Translations under genes and position numbers: made by a program
Origin: Struthio camelus
Taxonomy: Eukaryota; Chordata; Aves; Struthioniformes; Struthionidae
Length of the DNA stretch: 64,000 nucleotides
Assembly: GCF_040807025.1 (NCBI RefSeq)
Contig: NC_090981.1
Span: 44,569,317-44,633,316 of the forward strand
Reading direction: 5' to 3'
The notes under the pieces: generated by a model
What the model was told of the DNA's origin: nothing
Databases searched by the model: none
The model's input: only the letters and a program-made list of their open reading frames with translations
Shown here: one piece after another, positions 12,292-24,500 of the stretch
How positions within the stretch are numbered: the stretch's first letter is position 1
How the letters are laid out: each line of letters begins with the position of its first letter

Positions 12292-13560
12292 GCTGAATAA
12301 ACAAGCAAGAAAGGATGGTATGTAAACTGAGACTTGCATGCTCCAGCTCATAATACTCACCCATTTCCTTTCTTCTCTCCATCAGAGAACAATATGTAAC
12401 TAGCATCGTGCTGGAATGCCAGCAAACTCAACTGCAGCTCCCCTAGATGATGAAGGGGAATCAATATAAACTGAACTAGATGGAGACGGGGGTCCTCTCA
12501 TCCTTCAAAGGGTTCATCAGGTTGCTTTTGACAGTTGTTAGTAAATCACCAGTCCAAAGTTTTTGGCTGATTCTCAGTAGCTGTCAGTGATGTGTCTGAG
12601 AAATTCTTGATGATCTTGATCCGGGTTTTACTTTTCTCACCTTTGCCACCCCAGACTCAGCGAAGCTAGATGCTGGTAATTCATGCATGGTAGATGGGTT
12701 GGCCTCACCAGCTGGTCTGCAGATCCTTCCCTGTGTCACCTCTGCTGCTGCGCAGGGACCTCTTGGCCTGTGGAGAGGTATGTAGGTTAGGACAAGAGCC
12801 AGAGACAGGGCACCGCTGAGGCAACCTGTAGCTGAATTACAGCTGGAGTCAACACAGCCTGGTGAAGCACCAGGAATAACAGCCATGCACAGCTAACAGT
12901 GCATTATGCACAGTCCTCACCACCTGAGCTGTGTTTCCTGAAGATGCAGCTGTTACCCTGAAGGATACAGTCAGCTTCAAGACTCAGAGGAATTCAGTCT
13001 AACTTTAGGCACATGGTAGTGGTTACGGTAAGGAAAGGGACATTCCCAGAGGGACAGGTTTTCCCCAAATTTACCTAAATCTGTTCTGAACATATGGCTC
13101 ATGCCTTACTCATTTGTTAAGCTTAGAGCTATTGAAATACGATGCCTCCAGAAACGTCAGCTTGTCAGCACTGTTGGAAGACATTTCAGAATGAATGGGA
13201 AAAAGTACCAGGGGAACACTTAACTGCAAGGACACATCTCAGACAAATCCATACCTTCCAGGCTGTCCCAGTGGTGAGAAGAGCGAAGGATGAAGGAGTC
13301 AGAACCTAGGTCTGTGCCAGCCGCCTGGTCGGAGTGGTGAAAGCTGAGACACCACATCAGCCTGCAGGGTCTTGCACCAGGGAACCTCTCAGGGGCAGGT
13401 CGAAGGCCTGCACCAACAGCACCATCCTTTATTTGTTTTTTTCCTGCCTCCTGACACAAGGGAGGAAGTCACTGTTGCATCTGAGCACTGCAAAGAGGGT
13501 GTCAGTAGGAAGACTTTGCAGTATTTCTTAGCACAGGCATATAGTCCCCATTTCTTTTCC
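12292..13560. other. single-copy DNA
   Basis: Mixed composition, no recognised gene. A 100-codon minus-strand frame at 12584-12886 looks like chance. Confidence 0.5.
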
Positions 13561-13620
13561 TTTGACCTTTCCCTTTTCCTTTAACTAGGTAACTTTGACC
13601 TTTCCCTTTTCCTTTAACTA
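13561..13620. repeat. perfect 27-bp direct duplication, 33-bp period
   Basis: A pyrimidine-rich 27-bp unit starting TTTGACCTTTCCC and ending CCTTTAACTA occurs at 13561-13587 and identically at 13594-13620, separated by GGTAAC. Perfect identity points to a recent slippage or duplication event. TGACCTTT is a nuclear-receptor half-site-like word, so each unit carries one. That role is only inference. Confidence 0.85.
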
Positions 13621-15120
13621 TCCTTCAGTGCTGAGATTTGCGTTTCCTCAGCTGCAGGAGAGTCCCTGTTAGATGACAGCAGAACGAGGCCCTTGAAACA
13701 CTGCTGAATGATCCTGACTCTGGTCACTGCTGGCAAAGCACGTTTTCTTCAAAAAGACCTTGCAGCGCTTCTTCCCGCAAGTCAGGAGGAGAGAACAGCT
13801 GAGGGAGCAGGAGACAGCTATGCTCTTGCATTAAACATTTTTTCCCAGAACAGCCAAGATATGAATAGCCAAAAAACCTAACGATAGTAGAGAGAACAGA
13901 CACAACTGGGAAAAGTTATTTAAAGAACTAGCTCAGGAAACTTGTATTTATTATTGCATTTTGAACAAGCTGACACAGAAAAAATAGTATAAAAGGACTA
14001 ACAACAGTAAGGTCAAAATCCAGTATATCTGCATCACAGTGATTAGTTAACCAATCATCACAACTGTTGAAAATGTAAAATTCACTCCTTCAGGGCTGGT
14101 AGATCCTGGTGTCCCTGCGAGTTGCTGCGTCTTTTCCCAAGGCCCACAAGAGCTCCTGGGATTTCCCCACCTTGGCTCAGCACTTTGTGGGCAAAGATGA
14201 TACTCTGCATGGGGAGCCATTTGCTGGTGTGGTGATGAGGTTAGAGGAGAAAAGCCTACAGAAATTGTGGGGCTCATTGAAAAAAAGGTATGAACAGATC
14301 CCTGGTTGCCAGAAAGGTACTCCTGCATTTTGTCACTACCAAATGCTTCCAGCATACTTTTCCATAAGATTTTGTGTGAGGTGAGGTCTTCATCCCAGCA
14401 ATAAGGACTACACTGAAGTTCAGCTCTCTGAGGGATGACAGTTGAGAGTCGTTTTCACTTTTGTGAACCTGTCCCACTGGCTTCTGTGAGATGAGAGAGA
14501 AACTGGCATTGTGAGCAAATGATTTAGAAAGTTCCTGTCACTCTGTCCCTAGAAGGCCAAATTCCTGCATAAATCCATCTTGTCTATGCGAACCCTCCCC
14601 AGCTTCAGGTGGACTTAGTAGTCTTCTCCCTTCCTCCCCCGACTGCTGCAGATGCCTTTCTGTGGGAAAGCGCTGCTCTCAGGAACCGCTTTTTACAGTT
14701 TCTTTATGTGACCTTAAACATCTTTCTGAAAAAGGTGACTTTCCTCAGAAACAAGTACATCTGCCATTGCACTGAGCGTGGGAGAGGGAGTGGTGAAGGG
14801 AGAGGGCTGGGGGGACCAGGAGCTGCTGAGGTGGACACCAGTGGCGCTGAGCCAGAGGAGCAAATGGATCAGGAAACTTGTGTTAAAGCTTTTCTTGGAC
14901 ATCTACATGAGGATTCACGGGCTCCAGAGCCTGTTTTGGGAAGAATGTCGTCTGCTTTCGCATTGGCATCAACGCTACGGCGCCAGCACTGAGGAGAGGA
15001 ACTGACTCCAGGAGGCAAGGGTTAAAATAACACGGGCTGCTTATAAATAAATATCCTCATGGTCTAGTGCATAGCTATAAATAGTGTTAATGTCCTCTTT
15101 ACAGGTAACTGAATCAAACT
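13621..15120. other. single-copy DNA
   Basis: No recognised gene. Open frames at 14047-14384 overlap on both strands, as chance frames do. The region becomes G-rich from about 14770 to 14850. Confidence 0.5.
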
Positions 15121-15670
15121 TTCAGGGGAGGGATCAGTCTCTGCGGACCTTGCCAGCCACTCGCTGGCCATGTCAGCGTCCGACCACGGCTCCGTTGAGC
15201 TCCCAGCCTTTCTGTAGCCCTCAGTCGGGCTGCCTGGCTGCTCCAGGGGCAGTTTGCCAACTTGCACGTAGCACCACCTTTGCCAGCCGTTGAGTCGAGC
15301 CTCGCTGCGTGCCTGGGGCCTCTGCTAGTCCTGTGCTGCCCCCTCTGCAGACCGTAGCGTGTGCTGGTGGTGGGTCCTCTCCAGCGCGGCGCCTGTGGCC
15401 ACCGCTGCCACCCTGCCGCTCCTCGAGGTGACGCTGGTGCCGGCAGCCCCGCAAGGCCCTGTGGTGGTGGTGACGAGGCCGGCCACACTGGGTGGGTGGC
15501 CCCGCACACACGCGTGGGCTCATGCAGCGTGTGCCCACAATGTGCGCGCTGTGCCGTGCTGCGCTGCACTGTGCCGTGCTGGTCGGTGGTCGCGCACCCG
15601 CTGTGCGTGCCCCAGGGTGCCTGGCAGCAAAAGGATTAAACCTGCGACTGGTTTCGGACATGCGCAGGCC
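15121..15670. promoter_or_regulatory. CpG island 2 without an identified gene
   Basis: By hand count about 41 CpG dinucleotides lie between 15121 and 15660, densest at 15541-15600. Frames of up to 164 codons run through it in several phases on both strands, which is the pattern of GC-rich DNA with few stops rather than of a gene. No TATA box, recognised first exon or splice donor could be tied to it. It may be a promoter or an enhancer-type orphan island. Confidence 0.55.
15551..15590. repeat. two-copy 20-bp GC-rich minisatellite-like repeat
   Basis: The decamer GTGCCGTGCT occurs at 15551-15560 and again at 15571-15580, giving a 20-bp period inside the CpG island. The second half of each unit is diverged. 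Confidence 0.5.
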
Positions 15671-15790
15671 AGGTTCAGATGCCCAGACCACATGAGCTGG
15701 GTCAGCTAACGGCAAAGGCGTCTCAGGTTAACTCATGCCTCAAGCTGTGAGATATCTGATAAGTTATCTCGCATTTCTCTGCTTGAACTA

Positions 15791-15848
15791 CACCACACAC
15801 ACACGCACGCACACGCACACACACACACACACACACACGTGCGCGTGC
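15791..15848. repeat. (CA)n microsatellite with CG interruptions
   Basis: A run of CA dinucleotides interrupted by CGCA units, ending in GTGCGCGTGC. Alternating purine-pyrimidine tracts of this kind can adopt Z-DNA. It lies about 120 bp after CpG island 2. The cysteine-rich peptide predicted on the minus strand here is translated microsatellite, not a protein. Confidence 0.9.
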
Positions 15849-15997
15849 AAATTTTCTGTCCTTTCTGTACGGGCTGGCGGGTGATGCTAGAGGAGACCTG
15901 CTTTGTAATCACAGACATACATGCGGATGTAGCTGACCTGCCTAACTCCTAACGTTAATCAAAATCACGTTGGGCTCTGTGCAGCCGTGAGGATCTT

Positions 15998-16043
15998 TCC
16001 TCCCTCCCTCCCTTCCTCTCTTTCTCTCTTCCTTTTCTCTCTT
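15998..16043. repeat. polypyrimidine tract (C/T only)
   Basis: About 45 bp of nearly uninterrupted C and T, with CCTCCCT units at the start and TTTCTCT units later. Long homopurine-homopyrimidine tracts can form triplex DNA. Functional meaning here is not shown. Confidence 0.8.
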
Positions 16044-19000
16044 AATGAAAAAAAAGGCAAGTTCCTGTAACAAGGGAGCAGTTCTTAAGAAAGGAAATCT
16101 CATGAGTTAATGAGAGAAACCATGCATGTTTGCACAAAGTTGGAACAGTTTTAAAAGAGCTCAGATCAGTTCTTGGAGACATGATTCTAAAGGCCTCATC
16201 AACACTGTAAGGGAAAACTCAGAGAAGGGGATTCCTCTCTAATTTGTTTTTTCTGCAGGCATTTTATAAGAATCTATCCTTTCTTTTAAAATGCATCTCA
16301 GCCCTTCTTCCTAGTGTTTTACTGTTCTTTATTTTTATACAGGAATAGCTAACTAGCAAACATTAAATTTGCTGTATCACAAAGGCTCTAAAAGATAGGA
16401 CATGACTCTCTAGCTTCTGGAGACAGGTATTTTGTCTGCAGATGATAAAATGGCTTTAATTACTGCATTACATTTGTGGTACGACTCTTCCACTGGCAAG
16501 TTTTAATGGCCCAGTGAAATTATTACTTGTGATGTAACTTCATTATAAGTTCTCTTAAAATTGTTATGATACTTTGGAGGTGGAAGACTTGATCACATGT
16601 TAATGTGAAGGTGGTTTCCTTAAGGGTTACTCTAGCCTGACATATTTCAGGCAGTTTCTACTGGCTGCTGTTCATAAAAATGCATATAGTAATAGCAAAA
16701 ATATGGGCAAAGAAGAAATGTATCTGTTCACTGGATCGCTACTGAAATTATTTGCATGACAAAAGTGCTTATGGTTGCTAGAATACCCAAATAAGCGGAG
16801 ATGAAGTCATTCTTCATAAAGAAAAAATATTTATTCTTTTCAAATTGCTTTTTAAATACAAAAGTAAAATGTTAATATGTATAATGCTAAGTCAGCTTAC
16901 TCCAGCTGGGAGTCTGCCCCATATAGTCATACTTAGAGGGATGGGTATTAATCTATTTATTCAACTGCACAAAGTTCAGTAGAATAACTGTTCTCGCTAA
17001 TTGCTAATGGGTGAAAATGCTGGTGCTTATAGGGAGACATTCTGGTAACAGATAATTAAGCAACTAAGTAGTTGAAAATGTCAAGAGAGAAAAATGATCT
17101 TTTCACCTCAATGAGGTCATTTTCAAAACTGTGTCAGTTCGGCTCCCATCATCCTGCCGTCTTGCAGCTCTGCCAGTGAGCTGTACTACAGCCCCCATGC
17201 AGCGTGACCCAGCAGAGACAAAGGGACAAGCAGGGGAAAAAGACTTCACTCAGTCCTTGTTGGAACCTGCCTGCTTCATGGTACCCATGCACCGGGAGGA
17301 GAGCTGCAAACTCCAACACCATGTCCCCAGGAACGATTCGCAAACTGCTACAGGTGGTTCTTATTTGCGCTGGCTTTCCTAACCAGGTCTTGACCCTTGC
17401 TCAATGGCTTAGAGATGTTGTTCTTTCCCACCAGCCACGTCTCCATGCTACTGCACGCCAGGTGACTCCCTTCCTGCACTGTGCTTGAGATACCCCACCA
17501 AGTGTCTCCTTTTCGGGAAGTGTCAGAGCAAGAAAGGGAAGGTCAACAGCTGTAAAGAGGAGAAATCAGAGGGAGCTCTCTGAGCCGTAACATAATATTT
17601 TGGCCCCTCTACCACCTTTGAAATGTGTCCCTTCCTGTACAATGGAGGTCTGAAAATGGTTGTGCCTTCCTGCTGTCTTCAGGCAAGGCAAAGGAGCACT
17701 CCTGGACCCCAAATCAGAAGGTCCTTGGACCCTTGGGCCTCAGAGGAGGCTGGAAGGGGGCTGTGCATGGGATACCTAACCTCCTGATGTTCTGGCAGCC
17801 TCCAGGGCAGCCGGAGTGTGCCCTCAGCATGAGGGGAAAGGCAGTCCTAGGCAGCACTTTGGATGGTGACTGAGGAAGCAGACATGCTGCAGCTGGTTCA
17901 AATCTGGTACCCTTTTTGAGAAGAGTGAGGTAGGGGACATGGCATGTACCCCTTTCCTTTGCTGCTGGCCTAGGAGGACTTTGCATATGAAGTGCTGGCT
18001 GCCTGCCTAGCTCGCAGCTTACCCGGGAGCACTGGAGTCTAAATATGACAGGGCTTTGGTAGCTGTTTCCACATATCACAAAGATGCCCCTTGCCCTTCT
18101 CTCTCTCAAGTGTGAGCCTGTCCCCATTTGCATCTATTTACGGCATGACACAACAGCCCCTTGCAATTCCATGTAATCCAGGTGGGGGGTGAGTGGGGAA
18201 TATTTCCTGCGTTTTGCTGCCGACCATAGACAGCTTCTTCTGATCGTGATGAATTTCTGATAAAAAGTGAGGTCCCTGCAGTATAGGCCTTGCATTACCA
18301 GCTCCCTTGTGCTGCCCCTCCCTGTATCAGCCGATGTGTCCTCTTCCTGTGCCCTGGCTGCCACCCTGCCCACCCTGTCCCCGTGGCAAGCTGATGCAAC
18401 ACGGAGCACGTGTCTGCTCCGGTCGCTGCTACACTGAAATATAATACTGCAGCAGCTTTCACCTCCAGGATGCCAGTAAAATGCCAGTACATTCTTGTCC
18501 AGGCACTCATGTCACACTGAGCAAAGAGCAGCACTGCTGCCACACCTCCCCTCAGAGCCTTCTATCGAGGTTTAAAAGCTCCGTCTGGACCACCTTAGAG
18601 TTCAGTTGGAGTGAGTTTTCCGTTGAAAACTGAAAGTTAAAAGCCTTTAAGTTGCAAGGCTATAAAATGAATGATAGATCATTACAGGCACAGTTTTAAA
18701 ATTCTTCCTATTTTGCTCACATGGAGCCAGCCTAAAATCACCCTCACTGAGAACCAAGATAGCCTACCAAAAAAGAGCCCTCTCCCAAAACTCCTATCTT
18801 CAGTAATGCTCTGGTAGAGGAGATGAGAGCCTACTTTTCAAGACAGGCCTAATGTAAAGCTGGCCAAGGTCAAGGGAAAGGCTGCAGTGGTTTTGCATTG
18901 GACTCATATTGGTTTTTGTGTAAATAACACACAGCTCCCTTAAATAACAGGGAATGACTACATGGAAGCTGAATTTATTTTATAAAATATTCTTGGAAAA

Positions 19001-19544
19001 TAAGTTAATGAGTAAATAGGTGAAACCATAAAGCAGTGGGTTTAGAAAATAAGCTGTAATGGGAGATATCACACGTAGTTTAAAGAATTGGCTAAATATA
19101 GATATATTCATTAGATCAGAAAAGCTCAGTAGTCAGAGACAATTCTGCCTGATTACCTCCAAGACTAGATGGATGATTAATGAACACGCTAGTTCCTCAG
19201 GATCCTGGGGCATGGCTGGGGTATGGCATGCTCACGAGGCTGCATGGGAAGCCAAAAGTGGTGGTTTAGGCATTAGATGTACTGCAAAAAGGGATTTCTG
19301 TGCCTGTGGTCTGAAAATCTATAACACTCTGCAGTGAATGGCAAGTTCAGACGCATGCAATAAGGGCTTGGGCTTTTCTTATGTCCCATGGGCTTCAGCC
19401 CAGAGCAGGTAGGTGCGCTGAACTGATGCTGGTTTGCCTGCACAGCTGGATGAGAAATGGACTTTATAATTCTGCAGACAATCAAAACCAAAAATGTTGG
19501 AAAAAACATCTAATAAAGAAAGCTTGAAAAATTTCAGCTGGACT
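16044..19544. other. single-copy DNA, AT-rich then GC-richer
   Basis: From 16044 to about 17100 the sequence is AT-rich, with homeodomain- and octamer-like words such as ATTATTTGCATG near 16748. It may hold regulatory DNA but nothing is proven. From 17110 to 18560 it is GC-richer and has overlapping chance frames on both strands. No gene or clear repeat was recognised. Confidence 0.45.
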
Positions 19545-19598
19545 AATGCCAGAATGTTAGCTAACCTGTTAGAGATATTTCAGTTTCATTCTGGCATT
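19545..19598. other. inverted repeat, 12-bp perfect arms (hairpin candidate)
   Basis: AATGCCAGAATG (19545-19556) and CATTCTGGCATT (19587-19598) are perfect reverse complements. The 30-bp loop has further pairing potential (CTAACCTG with CAGTT) and begins at a 10-bp palindrome, GTTAGCTAAC. The fold is about 54 nt, shorter than a usual pre-miRNA stem-loop. The arms match no miRNA seed I recognise. Confidence 0.4.
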
Positions 19599-20920
19599 GC
19601 TTAATGTTCTCCATAACCTTGTTCCCATTTTAGGGGACACTTGGGTTGGTATCAAAGGGGAGAATGGTGTTTCAAAACAAGGAGCAGAAAACTTTCGTTT
19701 TTCAACACTGGATGAAAATGGTGCACCGTTTCCAAAATAAAACCCTGAATGTTGAAAGTATAAAAGTTTCGATCTTGGAAATACTTTTTCCTTTTTCTTT
19801 TTCCCTTGGAAAATCATCAAGTTTGACCCAGTTCTTTCAAAAATCTCTGTTTAACAGATATGCTAGTTGTCAAAAAGACTCCTTCCCCATCTAGCCTAGA
19901 GTTACAGCTGTGAGCTGTGGCCCCTTGAGTTAAGACTTTCTCACTGAGGCTGTAGCAGGCTAGGGTCTTCTCCTGTCATAATTTCTCCAGTGAGTCTCAA
20001 TTCAGTGAAGAATAGAATCAGTAGAGCCACACACTTGTAAAACCAGAGAAATGCAGTGGGGAATCAGGCACAAGCTTATAATTTCACACTTTTGGGAAAA
20101 AAAGGAATTCAAAGTTAATTAAAATCAAAAGAATCCTTTTGCAAATTATGTCTGAGGATGTCTGAGTGAAAAGGGCAAAAGGCAAATGAATATTTAAGGC
20201 GGGGAACTCCACTAATTCTGACATACACTGGTACTGCTCACCTTTGGCCTCGTTGTCTTTCTTGCTGCTAAAGGGAATTACTTATACAGGGTATATTCCC
20301 AAGAAGCACGCACGGTATGGAGCCCACGATCTTCCGACAGTGTGAAATTGCTACTGCATTTGTGCATTGCCTTACGCTCTGTGCTGGAAAGGACTCATGC
20401 CTAGTCCTTACTGCCCATGGTATTTACAGGGATGCTGACAAGTTGGAAGCCCTAAGCTAGACTTCCACGCGCTTCAGGCATGCAAAAGCACGTGGAGGAG
20501 GCATGTGTCCAGGAGGCATGGGCAACTGGTCTGGAAAAGGTGTAAGGTGTCATGGGGGTGGATGGGCATCAACTCCAGAGGGATCATATTGTCAGGGAGG
20601 GCATGTGGCAGGGCAGGGGGAGTCACTTTTCCCCCAGGTAAGAGAGTGGCGGGGAGGGGAGTGAGGGCTTGGGTGGACCCGCAGCTTCAAGGGAAGCTGT
20701 CAGGCAACAGCATCCCTCCTCAGCGTCTCCCCAGCCTAAAGGAGCTGTTTGCCTGAGGAGGGGCAAACAGCCTTGCATTTCCCTGTGCAGGCTGTCGTTT
20801 AGCTCCTCCTGCTAGCTACACTTCCTTGCACAGCTCAAAGGACATCGTCTTCAACAAGAAAACTGCAAGCGTCCCCCCTAATGAGCTCATTCTGGTATTA
20901 ATCCATCACTAGGCGCCATT
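19599..20920. other. single-copy DNA
   Basis: No gene recognised. A CAG/GTAAGA splice-donor-like site occurs at about 20636, but no convincing partner acceptor was found. Confidence 0.45.
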
Positions 20921-21029
20921 GGCCAAATTATGCTCTCATTTAAACCTGCATAAATCTAAAGTAGCCCCACTAGAGTCAGAGGAGATAATCCAGATTTATG
21001 CTACACTGATTAAGAGTAGAGTTTGGTCC
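20921..21029. repeat. 109-bp palindromic interspersed element (MITE-like, old)
   Basis: The element starts GGCCAAATTATGCTCTC and ends GAGTAGAGTTTGGTCC, and the two ends are imperfect reverse complements. Inside, GCATAAATCT (20949-20958) is mirrored by AGATTTATGC (20992-21001) around a centre near CACTAGAGTCAGAGG. I recall this layout (ggccaaattctgctctcagttacacc, then an inverted copy) as a frequent element in bird, crocodile and turtle DNA. The length and full palindrome suggest a non-autonomous DNA transposon. I do not know its database name. Confidence 0.6.
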
Positions 21030-23235
21030 TGTAATTTTATAACACTGTGACTGCAGTTTTACTAGTCCGCAGGGTCCAGAGCGAAAGTATTTGTATTTAC
21101 TTGCTCTGAATTTTAAGTGCATTTTGCTGAGTACCTTAACTAAGGCATCCTGCAGAAACATGGATCTCTCAGATCAGTATATTCTCCTGTTTTGGTGAAT
21201 TGTGACCTTTCATCCTGAACCATGCAGTACCCATAAAGTACCAGTCTCTAACAGCATTTCACCTCTGCAAATCTAGTGGCTCCCACTATGTTACACACAA
21301 TATTACTCCCTGACCTTTTAGGAAGTGCAGCTGCCAGTAATGCCACCCATTTGTGGCTTCTTCGTTGCTTCTTCAAGAGGCAGGTAACTCACTGGTTTGT
21401 CATGACGTGCATTTCCCTAGGACGAATTATTACAGCATTTCTTCATCTTTTCTTGGTGAAATGAAACTACCAAAACCTTCAACAAGCATATTTTTGGTGA
21501 AAATATCTGGAGCTCCCCTTTCATGACTAGTTCTTTAACAAAACAGGCTGGTTTTTATCACCTGTGGGTAACAGTTTTACATCCAGTGAAGAGTTATCTG
21601 CAATACCTTATCACAACTATGAAGTGCAGCAGGAACTGGCAAGGCGGCTTACCATTTGTATCCCTTTGGGAATATTAAGTATTAAAAGTAATTGGCCCCC
21701 AAATCATAAAACTTCTGTCTGTGAAAGGAGATTGTTAGGGCCAGAAAGTGACCTTATAAACATGGAGTTTGGGATGGGAACAGTAGGTATTATGTACACC
21801 TGGAGACTTGTTCTCCTTCCTTATGCTTATGGCATTAATTCAGGCTCTGCAATCCAAAAGGAAATTAGGAAAAGGAAAAGCTTTCAGTCGAAATGCGAAA
21901 AAGATCTCTGGCAGGATTAAATGATGTCCTGCCTTCCTGAGTTCTGGTTATGCTGCTAATCATTTCTGTATGATGTAAAGAGCTGCTGTTACAATCTGTC
22001 TAGAAAACACACTGCAACGGTAGCAGAGAGCACCAAAATGTGACGAATCACTGAAAAACACAATTCAAGTAAAAAACGGAGCAGAATAAAAAAGCCTTCC
22101 AATGAATAGTGTTAGTCGATTTATAATAAGGGAGGGAACAGTAATTAGTCATGGTTGAATGTTTCCTATTTCCCCTCACCATCCAGAGCCCCTTTGGATC
22201 GTTGGGCTTTTGTGGAGAGAGAGGTGTTGGGATCCTCTGGGGTTTGGGGAATATCCTTGCTTCGTCCTGAAAGCACCTGTCTGTTCCCTCCATGGCACAG
22301 CTTCTAATCCTGCCCTGGAAGCAGTGAGACAAAATGGGCTTCTAATTTCATGGTTGAAGTCAGAAGAGATAATATCTGCTCGGTTCCCTGCATAAAAATT
22401 GCTCTCTAGCATAAACCTCCTGGAATTCTGCTTTTGTGACCTCAAAAGGATCAGGATGTGAGGGATCCGTCTGTGTGTGCATGATCTCTGTACGTGCCGA
22501 AACATAAAATATCAAGGCTGCTTGATACAATATAAAAATTTTAATAAGAGTCAAGTCACATAAAGCTTTTCACTGCCTTCCCCCTTTATTCTTAATATAT
22601 GTTCCAACCATGTCTGTGGAATATAGCTTGTCAGTATGTGTAGGTACAATCTGATTCATGTTGACATCTTGTAAAGACTGGGGAGGTGTTATTCAGGCAG
22701 CTGCAAGGGCACTTCTCGGAGAGTGGGAAGAAACACTGTATTATGCCTGCTCTAACGTGAGTTTTTAAAGGTTACCTCATTTGTTCAGCATGTTCAAAGG
22801 CATCAAAACCAAGCTCCAGTAAGAATCAGAGTCAGGAGAGGGTTAAGGAAGTAAATGATGCCTGATGTTAACATCTTTCCTCTTTTTCTGCTTTGTAAAA
22901 GATAAACGTTTCAGATTTCAATCTGTGGTTCCCAGCAGTGCTTTGGGAACACTGCAGTAGGCCCGCAAAAATCGCTAATGCTGGACCAAGCCGAGATAAT
23001 GCGTCTCAGCAGGAATGACATAATGCCCTAAAAGAAGACTATGATGTAATGCATATCTCAAAAATCGGAGCCAATTTCCGTTGCAAAGCCTTGAAGTCTA
23101 GCACTAATGCTGCAATATGCAAAACTTTGGAGGTTTAGATCTTTTCTTCTCTTTATTTTTTTTGGAGAATGATTTTGTAAGGCTTACAGCCCTGCTACGG
23201 TCTGTGTCAGCTTCTAAAGAAGCTTCTCTCTCGTT
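21030..23235. other. single-copy DNA
   Basis: A 118-codon frame at 21564-21920 shows no recognised motif, signal peptide or splice context, and I do not call it. No RNA gene or clear repeat seen. Confidence 0.45.
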
Positions 23236-23460
23236 CCACACTTTCTGCAGTTCTGGGGCTTACTGAAAGCCATTAAGCATTTCACCTTGGTTGAGGTGCC
23301 TGCAATACGTTAATACGAATGCTGTAATTTATAGCGCTAACATGGCTGTTTATGCAGGTGAGGCATAAAGCGTATATAGTATATTACAGTAAATCCTGCT
23401 TAATGAAGGTGTTATGCAGGGATTTATTAGACTCACTAATGTCTCATGGAAAAGTTAAAT
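23236..23460. promoter_or_regulatory. candidate conserved non-coding element
   Basis: AT-rich, low-repeat sequence with many homeodomain- and POU-like words (AATTTATAG, TTTATGCAGG, TTATTAG) and no open frame. Composition and texture resemble deeply conserved enhancers. It lies 170-400 bp before CpG island 3. This is an impression only, because conservation cannot be seen in a single sequence. Confidence 0.2.
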
Positions 23461-23625
23461 GGTATTTGCTAAGCTCAGCTTGGGTATCAGCCAGTGCAGC
23501 TCCGTGGTCTTGAGTGAAATTGCCCCCCGATTAGGGCAAGCCATATCTGGGCCTCTGCGGTTTATAAACCATCCTGTCTAGTTTTTCTTTCTTTTGTTAA
23601 TAAATACGCTGTCGGAACAGCAGAA

Positions 23626-24110
23626 CTCGCCTGCTGCTTAGCGCTGCTCTGGTGTGTAATCCCGGGGGACTGGCGTGCTGGGCGCTGCTGCTGGCGCGGG
23701 TGGGAGCTGCCCCCGGCTTTTCTGTGCTTCACCTCGCTCGTCCCTGCAGGCCCTGAGAGGGCAGGTGGGGAAGGAAAAAGCCTTTTGGCAGCCGGTTAGC
23801 AGGCCGGAGGGCGCAGGCTCCTGCGGCAGGCGCTGCACGCCGAGGGCTGCCCTCCAAAAACTGGACTTGCAGGCCGCCTCCCGGGACGGCCGCTGGCCTC
23901 AGCCCCCGTGGTGCTCGCGGGCATGGTGCAAGCTGCTGTGCGCCAAGGCACATCTCTTCATCTCGCAAGTGTCACATCATCGTGGTTAGCGCTTGCACGC
24001 TTTCCAAGCGCCCGTCCCCTGCGCGGATGCTGCTCCTGGGCGGCGCGCCGGCCAGGGGCTTTTTGGAGGCCTGATCCCCGGGGGAAAGAGCTCTCCAGGG
24101 GAGAATCTGT
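23626..24110. promoter_or_regulatory. CpG island 3, possible promoter
   Basis: By hand count about 37 CpG dinucleotides lie between 23641 and 24090, including GCGCGCCG near 24044. GC content is clearly above the flanks, and the upstream edge is sharp against AT-rich DNA. A segment that looks like a first exon with a start codon lies about 600 bp downstream at 24707-24796, so this island is the one most likely to be a promoter. No TATA box is evident, as is usual for CpG-island promoters. Confidence 0.5.
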
Positions 24111-24500
24111 TCTGGCAGGGAAGAAAAATTGTATTATGGCCTTCTGCCTCAGTTAACCGAGAAGATCTCACAGACATATCTTTCTTGAGCAGCAGAATAA
24201 CTTCAGGAGGGGTTACACTGGAAACCAGAATCCTTTAAGACAACCAGCGAGAGAGCTCACTTTGCCTTGGGGTCCCATGAAGGTGCTGGCTGCCCTCTTC
24301 TGCAGACGGCAGCTGCCGGTGCGATCCCGATGGCCGTGAGCCCCTTGTAGCAGAAAGCTGATCTGCACTAATCAAACCATCTCAGCTAAAGCAACTGAGA
24401 TATTAATATGTAACCTCAGTTGGCTCTTGTAAATGTGAGGTTTACGTTTTTGCTTCTCCCCCTTAAGAAACATTGGGAGTGTCAGATATTGAAGGCTTGT

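Noticed and set aside
15114-15715. Frames of 116-164 codons on both strands
   Set aside because: They run in several phases through CpG island 2 with low-complexity translations. Stops are simply rare in this composition.
15733-15918. Cysteine/valine-rich minus-strand peptide
   Set aside because: Translation of the CA/CG microsatellite.
17890-17910. GGTTCAAAT, resembling a tRNA B box
   Set aside because: No A box at the right distance and no cloverleaf could be drawn. No tRNA, snRNA or rRNA gene was recognised in the window.
21564-21920. 118-codon frame beginning M-G-N-S
   Set aside because: M-G at the start could suggest myristoylation, but there is no further support, no splice context and no recognised family.
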